The notes: generated by a model not told the origin, from the letters alone. A stretch of DNA of 35,220 bases from Roseomonas sp. 18066 (GCF_902706185.1 NZ_CACSJM010000058.1:1-35220), one strand, 5' to 3'. Counted from the first letter of the stretch, positions 22,795-31,731 are shown. Translations and numbers: made by a program.

Positions 22795-23424
22795 ATGGAC
22801 GAGCAGCAAAGGGCAGCCAAGGCGCTGCTGGAACGGATGCTGGCGGCGACCGGCCTGACGCCCTCGGAACTGGCGCGGGCAGCGAAGCTGACCCCCTCGA
22901 CGCTGACGCGCTTTCTCAATTCCCCGGTGCGCCACACCCTGTCGGCGCGCACCCTGGGCAAGCTGTCTTCCTATAGCGGGGTGGCGGTGCCGGCGGCGGT
23001 GCTGCCGGCGGTGCCGGCCGGGGCGGTGCCGGTGGTCGGCTATATCGGCGCCGGCGAGCAGGTGCTGCCCTTCGACGATGCCGCCATGGGCGCCGGGCTG
23101 GAGCAGGTCGATGCGCCGCCGGGGGCCGAGCCCGGCACCGTCGCCGTGGTGGTGCGCGGCAGCAGCATGTTCCCGGCCTTCTGGGACGGCGACGTCCTCT
23201 ATTACGCGCGCGATGCCGGCTTCGACCGCGACGGCTGCCTCTACAACGAATGCATCGTGAAGCTGCGCGACGGGCCGATCTACATCAAGCGGGTCACCCC
23301 CGGCTCGCAGCCCGGGGTCTACACGCTGCAGAGCTACAACGCGCCGCCGATGCCCGATGCCGCCATCGAATGGGCGGCGCCGGTGCAGTTCCAGGACAAG
23401 CGCCGCCGCCGCGCCAAGTCCTGA
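22795..23424 (+). CDS. HTH / S24-peptidase regulator (LexA/CI-like)
   Basis: 209 residues from ATG 22795, with GAGGGGA upstream. Residues 8-60 are an XRE-like HTH (LTPSELARAAKLTPSTLTRF). The S24 peptidase-like domain follows from about 80: a possible self-cleavage region VPVVGYIGAGEQV with an Ala-Gly pair, the Ser of VVRGSSMFPAFWDGD (near 124) and the Lys of IYIKRVTP (near 165), the Ser-Lys dyad of LexA and CI. Such proteins are repressors that self-cleave when RecA is activated, or their cleavage-free relatives. It is not a canonical LexA (its HTH is Cro/CI-like). An SOS box and an inverted repeat lie upstream; a DEDDh exonuclease follows. It may be a domesticated phage-type repressor. Confidence 0.85.
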   Translation: MDEQQRAAKALLERMLAATGLTPSELARAAKLTPSTLTRFLNSPVRHTLSARTLGKLSSYSGVAVPAAVLPAVPAGAVPVVGYIGAGEQVLPFDDAAMGAGLEQVDAPPGAEPGTVAVVVRGSSMFPAFWDGDVLYYARDAGFDRDGCLYNECIVKLRDGPIYIKRVTPGSQPGVYTLQSYNAPPMPDAAIEWAAPVQFQDKRRRRAKS

Positions 23425-23474
23425 CCCACCAAGTCCTGATTCTTCAAATCCTGATTCTTCAAATCCTGACCGGG
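23416..23474 (+). repeat. Four tandem 15-bp repeats across the end of the S24 gene
   Basis: Units begin at 23416, 23431, 23446 and 23461: AAGTCCTGACCCACC, AAGTCCTGATTCTTC, AAATCCTGATTCTTC and a last partial one. The first contains the S24 stop codon (23422-23424); each later copy also carries TGA. Probably grown by slippage from the gene's 3' end. Confidence 0.9.
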
Positions 23475-23501
23475 CACGGCGCTTCTGCTATTGCCCGCCG
23501 C

Positions 23502-24374
23502 ATGAGCCGGGCCCTGGATTGCGACATCGTCGTCTTCGACACCGAGACCACCGGCCTCGGCGCCGAGGACCGGGTGGTCTCGCTCGGCGCCGTACGGCTG
23601 GGGCCGGATCTTTCCTTCCGCCAGGCGCTGCACCTGGTGTTCAACCCGCGGCGCGCCAGCCACTGGGCGGCCGAGCGGGTGCATGGCCTGACCACCGAGT
23701 TCCTCGCCCGCCAGCCGGCCTTCCTGGAGCATCTGGACGAGGTCCGGATGTTCTTCGCCGATGCGCGGCTGGTGGCGCACAACCTCGACTTCGACCGCCG
23801 CATGCTCGACCGCGAATTTCTGTTCTGCGGCGCGCCGCCGCTGGGGATGGAGCGTGGCGGGCGCTGCACCCTGCGCGAATGGCAGCGGCGCGGCACGGGC
23901 GGTCGCGGCGGGCTGGATGCCGCCATCGCGACGCTCGGCCTGCGGCGCCAGGGCGCGGTGCATGGCGCCTTCGAGGATGCGCTGCTGGCCACCGCCGTGC
24001 TGCGCGCGATCGACGGGCTGTCGCCGGAGCTGCCCTGCGGGCTGCTGCCGCCGTCCAACGCCCGCGGCCTGCCGGTGGCGCCGGTCCGGGCGGTGGCGGC
24101 CAGGCCCCGGCCGCCGCGCGCGACGCTGGCCGGCAGCCGCGTGGTGATCACCGGCGAGTTCCGCTCGATGACCCGGGAAGAGGCCGAGGCCGCGCTGCTG
24201 GCCGCCGGCGCCCGCCGCCAGATGACGGTGAACGGGCTGACCGATTTCGTGGCGCTGGGCGCCGCGCCGGGACGCGCCAAGCTGCGCAGCATCGCCGCCC
24301 TGCAGCAGGCCGGCGCCGGCCCGCTGCTGCTCGACGAGGCCGGCTTCCTGGCGCTGCTGGCCGAGCCCGCCTAG
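23502..24374 (+). CDS. DEDDh 3'-5' exonuclease (DnaQ-like) with BRCT-like C-terminus
   Basis: 290 residues from ATG 23502. Exonuclease motifs: ExoI VVFDTETTGLG (D13, E15), ExoII VAHNLDFDRRML (about 88-98), ExoIII HGAFEDALLA (about 153-162) with the His-x4-Asp of the DEDDh class. Residues about 215-290 (LAGSRVVITGEF, then MTREEAEAALLAAGA) look like a BRCT domain, a phosphopeptide or DNA-end binding module. Exonucleases with BRCT in this order act in repair or proofreading-like roles outside the main replicase. The gene is 78 bases behind the S24 regulator and may share its SOS-type control. It ends tail-to-tail with the next gene, sharing CTAG. Confidence 0.88.
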   Translation: MSRALDCDIVVFDTETTGLGAEDRVVSLGAVRLGPDLSFRQALHLVFNPRRASHWAAERVHGLTTEFLARQPAFLEHLDEVRMFFADARLVAHNLDFDRRMLDREFLFCGAPPLGMERGGRCTLREWQRRGTGGRGGLDAAIATLGLRRQGAVHGAFEDALLATAVLRAIDGLSPELPCGLLPPSNARGLPVAPVRAVAARPRPPRATLAGSRVVITGEFRSMTREEAEAALLAAGARRQMTVNGLTDFVALGAAPGRAKLRSIAALQQAGAGPLLLDEAGFLALLAEPA

Positions 24375-25084
24375 CCGAACAGGAAACCGATCCGGTCGCC
24401 CTCGAAGACGCCGCAGCTCAGCGGCCCGCCGGACCAGGCGGCGGTGTCCAGGTTGATGCGGTTGTGGCGGATTTCCGGCTCGGCCCGGGCGGTGTGGCCA
24501 TGCACCACCACGGCGCCATGCCGCGCCTCGCTGGAGAGGAAGGGCTGGCGGATCCGGATCAGGTCGTCTTCCCGCTGGTCCTCCAGCGCGACCCCAGGCC
24601 TGATCCCGGCATGGGTGAAGAAATACCCGCCGGCGCGATGGGTGCGGCGCAGGCCGCGCAGGAAGGCGAGATGGACAGGGGGCAGCGCGGCGGCCCATCC
24701 GCCAGGGCCGGCATCGGGGTCGAGGCCGTAGCTTGCCAGCGTCGCCCGGCCGCCGCACCACAGCCAGTCGGCGACATCCCCTGCGCCGCCCGCCAGCGCC
24801 GCCAGCAACGCCGCCTCGTGATTGCCGGTGAGGAAGACAGCCTCCATCCCGTCAGGCGCCGGGCGGTCAGCCAGAAAGGAAAGCACGCCGGCGCTGTCCT
24901 CGCCCTTGTCGATGTAGTCGCCCAGATGCAGCAGCGTCGACCGCGCCACCGGGCGATCCCGGACATCCTCGGCGATGCGGGCATGCAGGGCGGCAAGCCG
25001 CGCGGCGCAGCCATGGATGTCGCCGATGGCATAGAGCCGTTCGCCGGGCGGCAGGGCCGCGGGAGCAGGGTCGAGGCGCAGCAT
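24371..25084 (-). CDS. Calcineurin-like metallophosphatase (PPP-type serine/threonine or bis-nucleotide phosphatase)
   Basis: 237 residues, start ATG 25084. All family motifs are present: GDIHGC (near 21), HLGDYIDKGEDS (near 53), TGNHEA (near 86), FTHAGI (near 157) and VHGHTA (near 195). The metal ligands Asp, His, Asp, Asn, His are therefore intact. The form matches bacterial PPP-family phosphatases related to lambda phosphatase and ApaH-like proteins, cytosolic and two-metal dependent. Substrate could be phosphoprotein or diadenosine polyphosphate. Its last four bases overlap the stop of the exonuclease gene on the other strand. Confidence 0.9.
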   Translation of the reverse strand: MLRLDPAPAALPPGERLYAIGDIHGCAARLAALHARIAEDVRDRPVARSTLLHLGDYIDKGEDSAGVLSFLADRPAPDGMEAVFLTGNHEAALLAALAGGAGDVADWLWCGGRATLASYGLDPDAGPGGWAAALPPVHLAFLRGLRRTHRAGGYFFTHAGIRPGVALEDQREDDLIRIRQPFLSSEARHGAVVVHGHTARAEPEIRHNRINLDTAAWSGGPLSCGVFEGDRIGFLFG

Positions 25085-25245
25085 GGCCTCAGCCTAGGAC
25101 GGCGGGCGCCCGCCTGGCGACCCGCCATTTCCTGCATGCCTTAAGCTTGACCATGCGAATGCGGCATGGCGGGGCTGCCGGTTTTGCTTCCCCGTCGCAA
25201 CGGAAGCCGTGGCACACCGCCGCTCCCATCCGTGGAGGCGAAACG

Positions 25246-25488
25246 ATGCTCTTTGCCCCGACCCTGCACCGCCCGCCGCCCAGCCTGGGCCGCCGCCTGC
25301 TGCTGGCGGCGCACCAGGCCTGCGACGAGCGCGACCTGCGCCTGGCCGCCCATCTGCTCGACCTGTTGGAGCTGGAGCTCAACACCCGCCCCGGCGCCGA
25401 CCGTCATAGCCTGCGCGAGGCCATGATATCGATGCATGAGGCGCTGTGGTCCATGCGTCAGCCGGCGGGCGTGCTGCTCCCCGCCTGA
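25246..25488 (+). CDS. Small conserved-type hypothetical protein
   Basis: 80 residues from ATG 25246, behind a strong GGAGG (25233-25237). The body is helical: LGRRLLLAAHQACDERDLRL, then AAHLLDLLELELNTRP, followed by LREAMISMHEALWSMR. The heptad-like Leu/Ala pattern suggests a helical hairpin that forms dimers. No signal or membrane segment. I believe similar proteins occur in other Acetobacteraceae, but no function is known. The 3' end overlaps the PAP2 gene on the other strand by 31 bases. Confidence 0.7.
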   Translation: MLFAPTLHRPPPSLGRRLLLAAHQACDERDLRLAAHLLDLLELELNTRPGADRHSLREAMISMHEALWSMRQPAGVLLPA

Positions 25489-26192
25489 CCCGCCGCCACC
25501 CCGCGCCAGGCCAGCCAGCCGCGCAGCGCCAGCCAGCAGCCCATCGCCCAGGCCGCGCCCAGGCACCAGCCGGCCAGCACGTCGGTCGGCCAATGCACGC
25601 CCAGATAGACCCGGCTGCCGCCGACCAGCAGCGTCAGCAGGATCGCCGCCCCCAGCAGATAGGCCTTCAGCCGCCGCCCCTCGGCGACGCCGGCCAGCAA
25701 GGTGCCCAGCGTCAGGTAGCAGGCCGCCGAGAGCATGGCGTGGCCAGAGGGGAAGCTGGCCGTGTGCACCTCCGCCAGATGCGCCACCAGCTCCGGCCGC
25801 GGCCGGTCGAAGCCCTGCTTCAGCAGCCCGTTCAGCGTCATGGCGCCGACGAAGGAGAACAGCAGGAGCCCGGCCGACATCCCCTTCCGCGCCAGCAGCA
25901 GGTAGCCGAAGGACAGCACCCCGATCAGCAGCAGCACCGCATGGCTGCCGAGCGAGGTGAAGTCGCGCATCATGATCTCGAGCCAGAAGGGCCCGATCGG
26001 GTCCGAGGTGTCGGCCGGGTTGCGCAGCGCCAGCAGGATGCCCTCGTCGAAGGCGCGGGTGTCGCCCTCGAAGGTCTCGTCCACCAGGGCGGCGAAGCCC
26101 AGCAGCGAGCCGGCGCAGGCCAGCAGCGCCGCCAGCATGACGAATTGCGCCCAGCCGAAGCCCTGCGCCTGCCGCGTGATCCAGCCGCGCAT
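25458..26192 (-). CDS. PAP2-family membrane phosphatase
   Basis: 244 residues from ATG 26192, behind GGAGGGGG. About six membrane segments. The three phosphatase motifs are seen: KQGFDRPRP (KX6RP, near 124), SFPSGHAM (near 145) and RVYLGVHWPTDV (near 197), with catalytic His residues present. PAP2 enzymes remove phosphate from lipid phosphates such as phosphatidate or undecaprenyl pyrophosphate at the periplasmic face. The lipid kinase gene starts divergently 141 bases away, so opposed phosphorylation and dephosphorylation of lipid is plausible. Substrate uncertain. Confidence 0.92.
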   Translation of the reverse strand: MRGWITRQAQGFGWAQFVMLAALLACAGSLLGFAALVDETFEGDTRAFDEGILLALRNPADTSDPIGPFWLEIMMRDFTSLGSHAVLLLIGVLSFGYLLLARKGMSAGLLLFSFVGAMTLNGLLKQGFDRPRPELVAHLAEVHTASFPSGHAMLSAACYLTLGTLLAGVAEGRRLKAYLLGAAILLTLLVGGSRVYLGVHWPTDVLAGWCLGAAWAMGCWLALRGWLAWRGVAAGQAGSSTPAG

Positions 26193-26333
26193 GTCTGCCC
26201 CCTCCTGGTGTCCGCGACGGTAAAGCCGGCGCCGCGTCATCGTTTCTTCCCCAGCCGAGGCGCCGGCGCATCCTTCGCAGCGCCGCCGCGTTCTGCCACG
26301 GTCACGCCCCACCTGTCCCGGAAGCCCCGCCGC

Positions 26334-27215
26334 ATGGCCGAGCATGCCTTGCTGATCGTCAACCGCCAGGCGCGCAACGGTGGCGCCGCCATCGACGCGG
26401 CGCTGGACGTGCTGCGCCAGGCCGGCTGGCAGCTGACCGAGCATGGCGGCGAACCCGGCCAGACCGCCGCCGACGCCATCCGCGCCCGCGCGGGCGAGGG
26501 GTTCACCGCGGTGATCCTGGGCGGCGGCGACGGCACGTTGAACGCCGCGGCGCCGGCCCTGATGGAGACCAGGCTGCCCTTCGGCATCCTGCCGCTGGGC
26601 ACCGCCAACGACCTGGCGCGCAGCCTGGAGATCCCGCCCGACCCGGTGGCCGCCGCCCGCATCATCGCCGGCGGCGTGACCCGGCCGATCGACCTGGGCG
26701 AGGTCAATGGCCACCCCTTCTTCAATGTCGCCAGCATCGGCTTCAGCGCGCAGCTGGCCGCCGACCTTGGCCGCGAGGAGAAGAAGCGCTGGGGCAAGCT
26801 GGGCTATGCGCTGGCCGCCTTCCGCCTGCTGCGCCGGGTGCGCCCCTTCACCGCCTGGCTGGCGCATGACGGCACGGTGGAGCGCATCCGCACCATCCAG
26901 GTCTCGGTCGGCAATGGCCGCCACTATGGCGGCGGCATGACGGTGCAGAGCGACGCCCGCCCCGATGACGGCAAGCTCGACCTCTACAGCCTGGAGCTCG
27001 ACCACTGGTGGCGGCTGCTGGCGCTGCTGCCGGCGCTGCGCCGCGGCACCCATGGCCAGTGGAAGGACGTGCGCGCCTTCCCGACCACCGCCTGCGAGGT
27101 GCGCACCCGGCGGAAGATGCCGGTGAACACCGATGGCGAGATCAACACCCATACCCCGGCCCGCTTCCGGCTGCTGCCGAAGGCGGTCGAGGTCTTTGTC
27201 GGGACGGGGTTCTGA
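26334..27215 (+). CDS. Diacylglycerol kinase-like lipid kinase (YegS/DagK family)
   Basis: 293 residues from ATG 26334. Family motifs: LLIVNRQARNGG (near 5), the nucleotide-binding VILGGGDGTLNAAAP (about 61-75), FGILPLGTANDLARSL (about 82-97), the FFNVASIGFSAQL segment (near 130) and the C-terminal VNTDGE (near 264). These enzymes phosphorylate diacylglycerol or related lipids with ATP at the inner membrane. It is divergent from the PAP2 phosphatase. Length is normal. Confidence 0.92.
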   Translation: MAEHALLIVNRQARNGGAAIDAALDVLRQAGWQLTEHGGEPGQTAADAIRARAGEGFTAVILGGGDGTLNAAAPALMETRLPFGILPLGTANDLARSLEIPPDPVAAARIIAGGVTRPIDLGEVNGHPFFNVASIGFSAQLAADLGREEKKRWGKLGYALAAFRLLRRVRPFTAWLAHDGTVERIRTIQVSVGNGRHYGGGMTVQSDARPDDGKLDLYSLELDHWWRLLALLPALRRGTHGQWKDVRAFPTTACEVRTRRKMPVNTDGEINTHTPARFRLLPKAVEVFVGTGF

Positions 27216-27235
27216 GGCGTCGGCGGCCGCCTGGC

Positions 27236-29476
27236 TCAGCTTTCAAAGCTCGACTTGATGGGAAAGTATTTGTTCAGGAACGAATCGACCAGCGCATCGG
27301 CGCTGGACTGATTTTCGGGCAGGACGCCTGAATCGTTCAGGCAGATGAACCGGTATTTCCGGGAGGCCAGGACCTCCTTGAGGGTTTTCTCCAGGCTCCT
27401 CGACCACAGGGGGATGTAGCGATGGCTGCCGCCGCCATCGATGGCCATCCCCTTGAAGTAGGCATAGTGGCAATAGAAGAAGGAGATTGGCGATATCTCG
27501 TTCTTTGAGCGGAAGCGGTTTGACGAGGTGCGCTGGAATTCTGTCGGGTAGCGCGCTTCCATTTCCTCCATCAGCGACCGGCGAACCGCATAGGGAATGT
27601 GGCGCATGGTGTTGGTCGGCGAGACGCCGAAATCCCGCCTGAACAGAGCGACCACATTCTTGCCGGCATGCAGGTACTCTGCGTCATCCTCCTGGATGAA
27701 TTCGGGAACGACGTAGAGCGGCTCGGGCCTGATCCGGGCAATGCCATTGGCCTCGAAAAAATCGGCGGGCGTGCACAGATTGCCCAGCATCATATCGTCG
27801 TTGAAATACAGGAAGTGCTCGGCAAGACCCTCGATGCGATGCAGCTGCGCCTCGATCGCATGCGAATTGAAGGTAGGCAGGGCGCCCTGGTCGCGGAAGA
27901 TCTCGGCATGGTCGACAATCCTGATCCTGGGATTGTTCCTGTTGATCCACGAGGGCGTCTGCCCCGAGGTCACGATGTAGATGTTGCGGACGAAAGGGGC
28001 GTACATCTCGATGGACCGCAGCGAGAAGCGCAACTCGTCGCGGTTCCTGAAGCGCCCCTGCGTGTCCGCCACGCCGGCGGTCACCATGCCGGCCACTGCC
28101 TCGTGCCGCTGCTTCTGGTTCCGCCATTCGTCATCCTGATCGTCGACCCAGGTATAGACCACGTCGATCGGGAAGTTATGGGTAAGCGGGTCGGCATGCG
28201 TGGTATTGACCTGGTCGACGCTGGGATAGGCCACCAGATCGTTGAAGGCGGGAACCCGGGCCGCGCGCGCCGAGGGCCTGTTGCAGGCCACCACCTGCCG
28301 GTTGAAGCGGTTGAGCTGGTGCCAAACCGCGACCTCGATGCCGGCGATGTAGGCCGCATTGCCCTCGATCACCGAGATGACGCCGATATCGAAGGAATCG
28401 GTGTGTTCGTGCTTCTCGATCTTCTCGCGCGGCAGCAGATTTCCGCGCAGGTCGAGAAAGACGATGTCGCTTCGCTCCGCGGCGATGCTGAAGATCAGCG
28501 CCTTGACCGAGGGCAGCAGCTCAGAGCGGAAGTTAATGCGGGGATGCCGGGCGATGCTGCCACCCTCGATCGCCTGAATGCCCAGGCCTCGGCAGGCTTC
28601 CAGCAATACATTCATCAATCCCGTGGCAGGGCCGGGGTCGGCAATGCGGATCAGCGCCGGGTTCTTGGCCGGCAGCGCAAATTTGCGGGCTGTCAGAATG
28701 CTGATCTCGAACCGCTCCTGGCGTGGTGCGCTGCCGGGCGGCAGGATCGAGAGCAGGAAGCGCGATGGCTTGCTGCGCTTCCTCAAGGTTTCCAGCGAGA
28801 TGTTCTTGAGGTCGGAATTCCTGACGATGAAGTCGATTTCGCCCTTCGCCTCGTTGAGGATGCCGATGAAGGCCGCCACTTCGACGGGATCGAACTGCAG
28901 CGAGGCCTTCCCCTCCGCATCGGTGCGAAAGACCGGATTGAGACCGCGCCGCCAGCACATCCGCCGCAGGCTGGCGATCACCTCGCCGCGGACCTGGACG
29001 CTGCCGGCGCGATCCGCCGCGTCATGCCCGGTGATCGACCCGTAATCGATCGCGATGGTGGCCTCGGCGACCTCGGTATTTCCGCTGCCCTCCATCGACA
29101 GGAAGAAGGAAGAGGCAGCCTGTCTTTCCCGAAGCTGCTCGATGCTGATCGCCTTCTTGCGCCGGTTGCGCAGGCGAACCTCGGGCCAAGCCGCCAGAAC
29201 GCTGCCGATGGCATCGATCGATTCTGATAACTTGCCTGAATCTATAAAAATGGATCGATGGCTATCGCTGTCCATGGTGACCGCATGGGCCACATCGCGC
29301 AGCCCCATCTCGTGAGTGATCTCGGTCAGGAGATGATCCACGCTATGGCTTTGGAGACGCATGGCTTCCCCACCGCTATCGAGGCGCAAGATTTCCATGG
29401 ATACCGCCGAGGTTGAGGTCTGTCGCAAAGATGTCCACCCATCCCAAAAAGAGAGAGATTGACGCCGTAACGACAC
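27236..29476 (-). CDS. Stealth-family sugar-phosphate transferase (capsule/exopolysaccharide)
   Basis: Up to 746 residues from GTG 29476; ATG 29398 or ATG 29362 (with GGGGAAG upstream) are realistic alternatives. The C-terminal half carries the Stealth regions: CR1 IDVVYTWVDDQDDEW (about 435-450), CR2 RNRDELRFSLRSIEMYAPFV to HFLYFNDDMMLGN (about 480-575), a later CR3-like MRHIPYAVRRSLMEEM (about 635) and a CR4-like end. Stealth enzymes transfer hexose-1-phosphate from nucleotide sugars to build phosphodiester-linked polysaccharides. The first 400 residues are an extra region with no family I recognise. The gene is visibly less GC-rich than its neighbours and has no polysaccharide genes beside it, so horizontal acquisition is likely. 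Confidence 0.87.
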   Translation of the reverse strand: MSLRRQSLSFWDGWTSLRQTSTSAVSMEILRLDSGGEAMRLQSHSVDHLLTEITHEMGLRDVAHAVTMDSDSHRSIFIDSGKLSESIDAIGSVLAAWPEVRLRNRRKKAISIEQLRERQAASSFFLSMEGSGNTEVAEATIAIDYGSITGHDAADRAGSVQVRGEVIASLRRMCWRRGLNPVFRTDAEGKASLQFDPVEVAAFIGILNEAKGEIDFIVRNSDLKNISLETLRKRSKPSRFLLSILPPGSAPRQERFEISILTARKFALPAKNPALIRIADPGPATGLMNVLLEACRGLGIQAIEGGSIARHPRINFRSELLPSVKALIFSIAAERSDIVFLDLRGNLLPREKIEKHEHTDSFDIGVISVIEGNAAYIAGIEVAVWHQLNRFNRQVVACNRPSARAARVPAFNDLVAYPSVDQVNTTHADPLTHNFPIDVVYTWVDDQDDEWRNQKQRHEAVAGMVTAGVADTQGRFRNRDELRFSLRSIEMYAPFVRNIYIVTSGQTPSWINRNNPRIRIVDHAEIFRDQGALPTFNSHAIEAQLHRIEGLAEHFLYFNDDMMLGNLCTPADFFEANGIARIRPEPLYVVPEFIQEDDAEYLHAGKNVVALFRRDFGVSPTNTMRHIPYAVRRSLMEEMEARYPTEFQRTSSNRFRSKNEISPISFFYCHYAYFKGMAIDGGGSHRYIPLWSRSLEKTLKEVLASRKYRFICLNDSGVLPENQSSADALVDSFLNKYFPIKSSFES

Positions 29477-29659
29477 GATTCTGTAATAATTTTGCGCGTC
29501 GCGGTCAAGCTGGTTAACGATCTGGCGAGAAATGATCTCGCGACGATCCAGGCGGCGGATGCAAACTGAGGCCGACGCTCGCCGTCAGTTTGCCAAGCAA
29601 CCGACTCAAAGATTACCGCGTTGTCATCTTTGCCGAGCACGCAAAGAGGGAGAGAACGC

Positions 29660-30172
29660 ATGAGCCTGCCCATCGCCACCGAGCGCCGCCTGCTGACCAG
29701 CCAGGAATTCGAGGTGGTGGCGCGCAGCCATTACCCCGCCCTCTGCGGCCTGGAACGACCGGCGCTGGTCGAGCTGGCGCGGCTGCTGCGCGACTATCGC
29801 GGCAAGGCGCGCGACGTGGCGCGGGAACGGCGCCGGGCGCTGCGCGGCAAGGCCGACCCGCGGGGCATCCATCCCGAGGTGGCGCCGGAAGGGCTCACCG
29901 TGAAGAAGCAGGTCTTCGCCTCGGCGCTGAAGCGGGTGAACAAGCGGCTGGTGCGCGAGGACGCGGCGCCGGAGCCCGAGACCAAAGGCGAGAATGCCCG
30001 CCGCGCGCTGGCGATGAAGCGCGCCGCCCGAGTGCACCGCCACCCGGCCAGCCGTCGCACTGCGCGCCACGGCATGCAGCCGCTGGAAAGCCAGGCGGTG
30101 GGGGACCATCGACCCGCGGCGCATCGGCAGCGTGTCGCAGCAAGGGCGGGATTTTCAGGGGAAGAAGGATAG
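29660..30172 (+). CDS. Basic hypothetical protein
   Basis: 170 residues from ATG 29660, with GGGAGAGAA upstream. Conserved-looking core LTSQEFEVVARSHYPALCGL to VKKQVFASALKRVNKRL (residues 10-95) with alternating helices; the Arg/His-rich C-terminus (AARVHRHPASRRTARHGMQ) suggests nucleic-acid binding. No signal or membrane part. I do not recognise a named family. The region upstream (29477-29659) contains GCGAGA, 5 bases, TCTCGC (29525-29541), a possible control site. It stands alone, bounded by a hairpin cluster after its end. Confidence 0.65.
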   Translation: MSLPIATERRLLTSQEFEVVARSHYPALCGLERPALVELARLLRDYRGKARDVARERRRALRGKADPRGIHPEVAPEGLTVKKQVFASALKRVNKRLVREDAAPEPETKGENARRALAMKRAARVHRHPASRRTARHGMQPLESQAVGDHRPAAHRQRVAARAGFSGEEG

Positions 30173-30182
30173 TTAAGTAAGA

Positions 30183-30301
30183 GTTCTTTTTTATAAAAAA
30201 AGAACCAAAAAATTTCTATTCATTGGCGTCCCGCCTCTGGCCCGAGGCGGGACGCTAAATTAAACAAAGTCTTTTTGCTTCTTTTTCTTCAGAAAAAGAA
30301 G
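30183..30301. terminator. Cluster of three hairpins between convergent genes
   Basis: Three perfect stems in a row: 30183-30192 with 30196-30205 (10 bp, A/T-rich, loop 3); 30226-30237 with 30244-30255 (12 bp, GC-rich, loop 6); 30278-30288 with 30291-30301 (11 bp, T-rich/A-rich, loop 2). The T-runs in the outer stems face both ways. It separates the forward gene ending at 30172 from tldD ending at 30308 on the reverse strand, so it can end transcription from both sides. Confidence 0.85.
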
Positions 30302-30307
30302 ATTACT

Positions 30308-31731
30308 TTAAACCGCTGTCCCACCAATGGTCAGCCCGGTCATCTTCAACGTCGGCTGCCCGACGCCCACCGGCACGCCCTGGCCCTGCTTGCCGCAGGT
30401 GCCGATCCCCGGATCCAGCGCCAGGTCGTTGCCGATCATGCTGACCTTGGTCAGCGCCTCCGGCCCGTTGCCGATCAGCATCGCGCCGCGCACCGGGGCC
30501 ACGACCTTGCCGTTCTCCACCAGATAGGCCTCGGACATGCTGAAGACGAACTTGCCGCTGGTGATGTCCACCTGGCCGCCGGCGAAGTTCACCCCCCAGA
30601 TGCCGCGCTTCACGCTGGCCAGGATCTCGCCCGGGTCGCGGTCGCCGCCCAGCATCACCGTGTTGGTCATGCGCGGCATCGGCGTGTGGGCATGGCTCTG
30701 GCGGCGGCCATTGCCGGTCGGCGCCACCTTCATCAGCCGGGCGTTCTGCCGGTCCTGCAGGAAGCCCACCAGGATGCCGTCCTCGATCAGCACGGTGCGG
30801 CCCGAGGGGGTGCCCTCGTCGTCGACGGTGATCGAGCCGCGGCGGTCGGGCAGGGTGCCGTCATCGACCACGGTGACGCCGGGGGCGGCGATGCGGGTGC
30901 CCAGCAGCCCGGCGAAGGCCGAGGTCTGCTTGCGGTTGAAATCGCCCTCCAGCCCATGGCCGATCGCCTCGTGCAGGAGGATGCCAGGCCAGCCCGGGCC
31001 CAGCACCACCTCCATCTCGCCGGCGGGCGCCGGGATGCTGTCGAGGTTCAGCACCGCCTGGCGCAGCGCCTCGTCGACGGCGGCCTTCCACTGCCCGGGC
31101 GCCACGATCCGGTCGTAGCCGAAGCGGCCGCCCATGCCGTGGGTGCCGCTCTCGCGCCGGCCATGCGCCTCGACCACCACGCTGACATTCAACCGCACCA
31201 GCGGCCGCAGGTCGGCGGTGCCGCTGCCATCGGCGCGCAGGATGCGCACCGCCTGCCAGTTGCCGACCAGGCTGGCCATCACCTGGGTGACGCGCGGGTC
31301 ACGCGCCCGGGCATAGGCGTCGATCTCGGCCAGCAGCGCGGTCTTGGCCGGGAATTCCATCGCCGCCAGCGGATTGGCGTCGTCATAGAGCCGGGCATTG
31401 GTGGCGCGCGGCGCCGCGGCCAACTCGCCGGAATGGCCGCTGGCCACGGTGCGGACAGTGGCGGCGGCGCGCGCCAGGGCGGCTTCTGAAATCTCGCCGC
31501 CATGGGCGTAGCCCGATGCCTCGCCGGCCACCGCCCGCAGCCCGAAGCCGCGGGTGGCGTCGAAGCTGGCGCTGCGGATGCGGCCGTCATCCAGGCTGAC
31601 CGCCTCGGATTCCACATATTCGAGGAACAGCTCGCCATCCTCGGCGCCGGACAGGGCGGTCTGCAATTGCCGCTCGGCCGCGGCGCGGTCCAGCGCCTGG
31701 AAGAACAGCCGGTCCGTGGTCTCGATCGCGC

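Noticed and set aside
22221..24374. A prophage at the right side (repressor-like S24 protein, Rz-like coiled coil)
   Set aside because: No capsid, terminase, tail or lysis genes follow; neighbours are normal chromosomal genes, and the region lies outside the att repeats.
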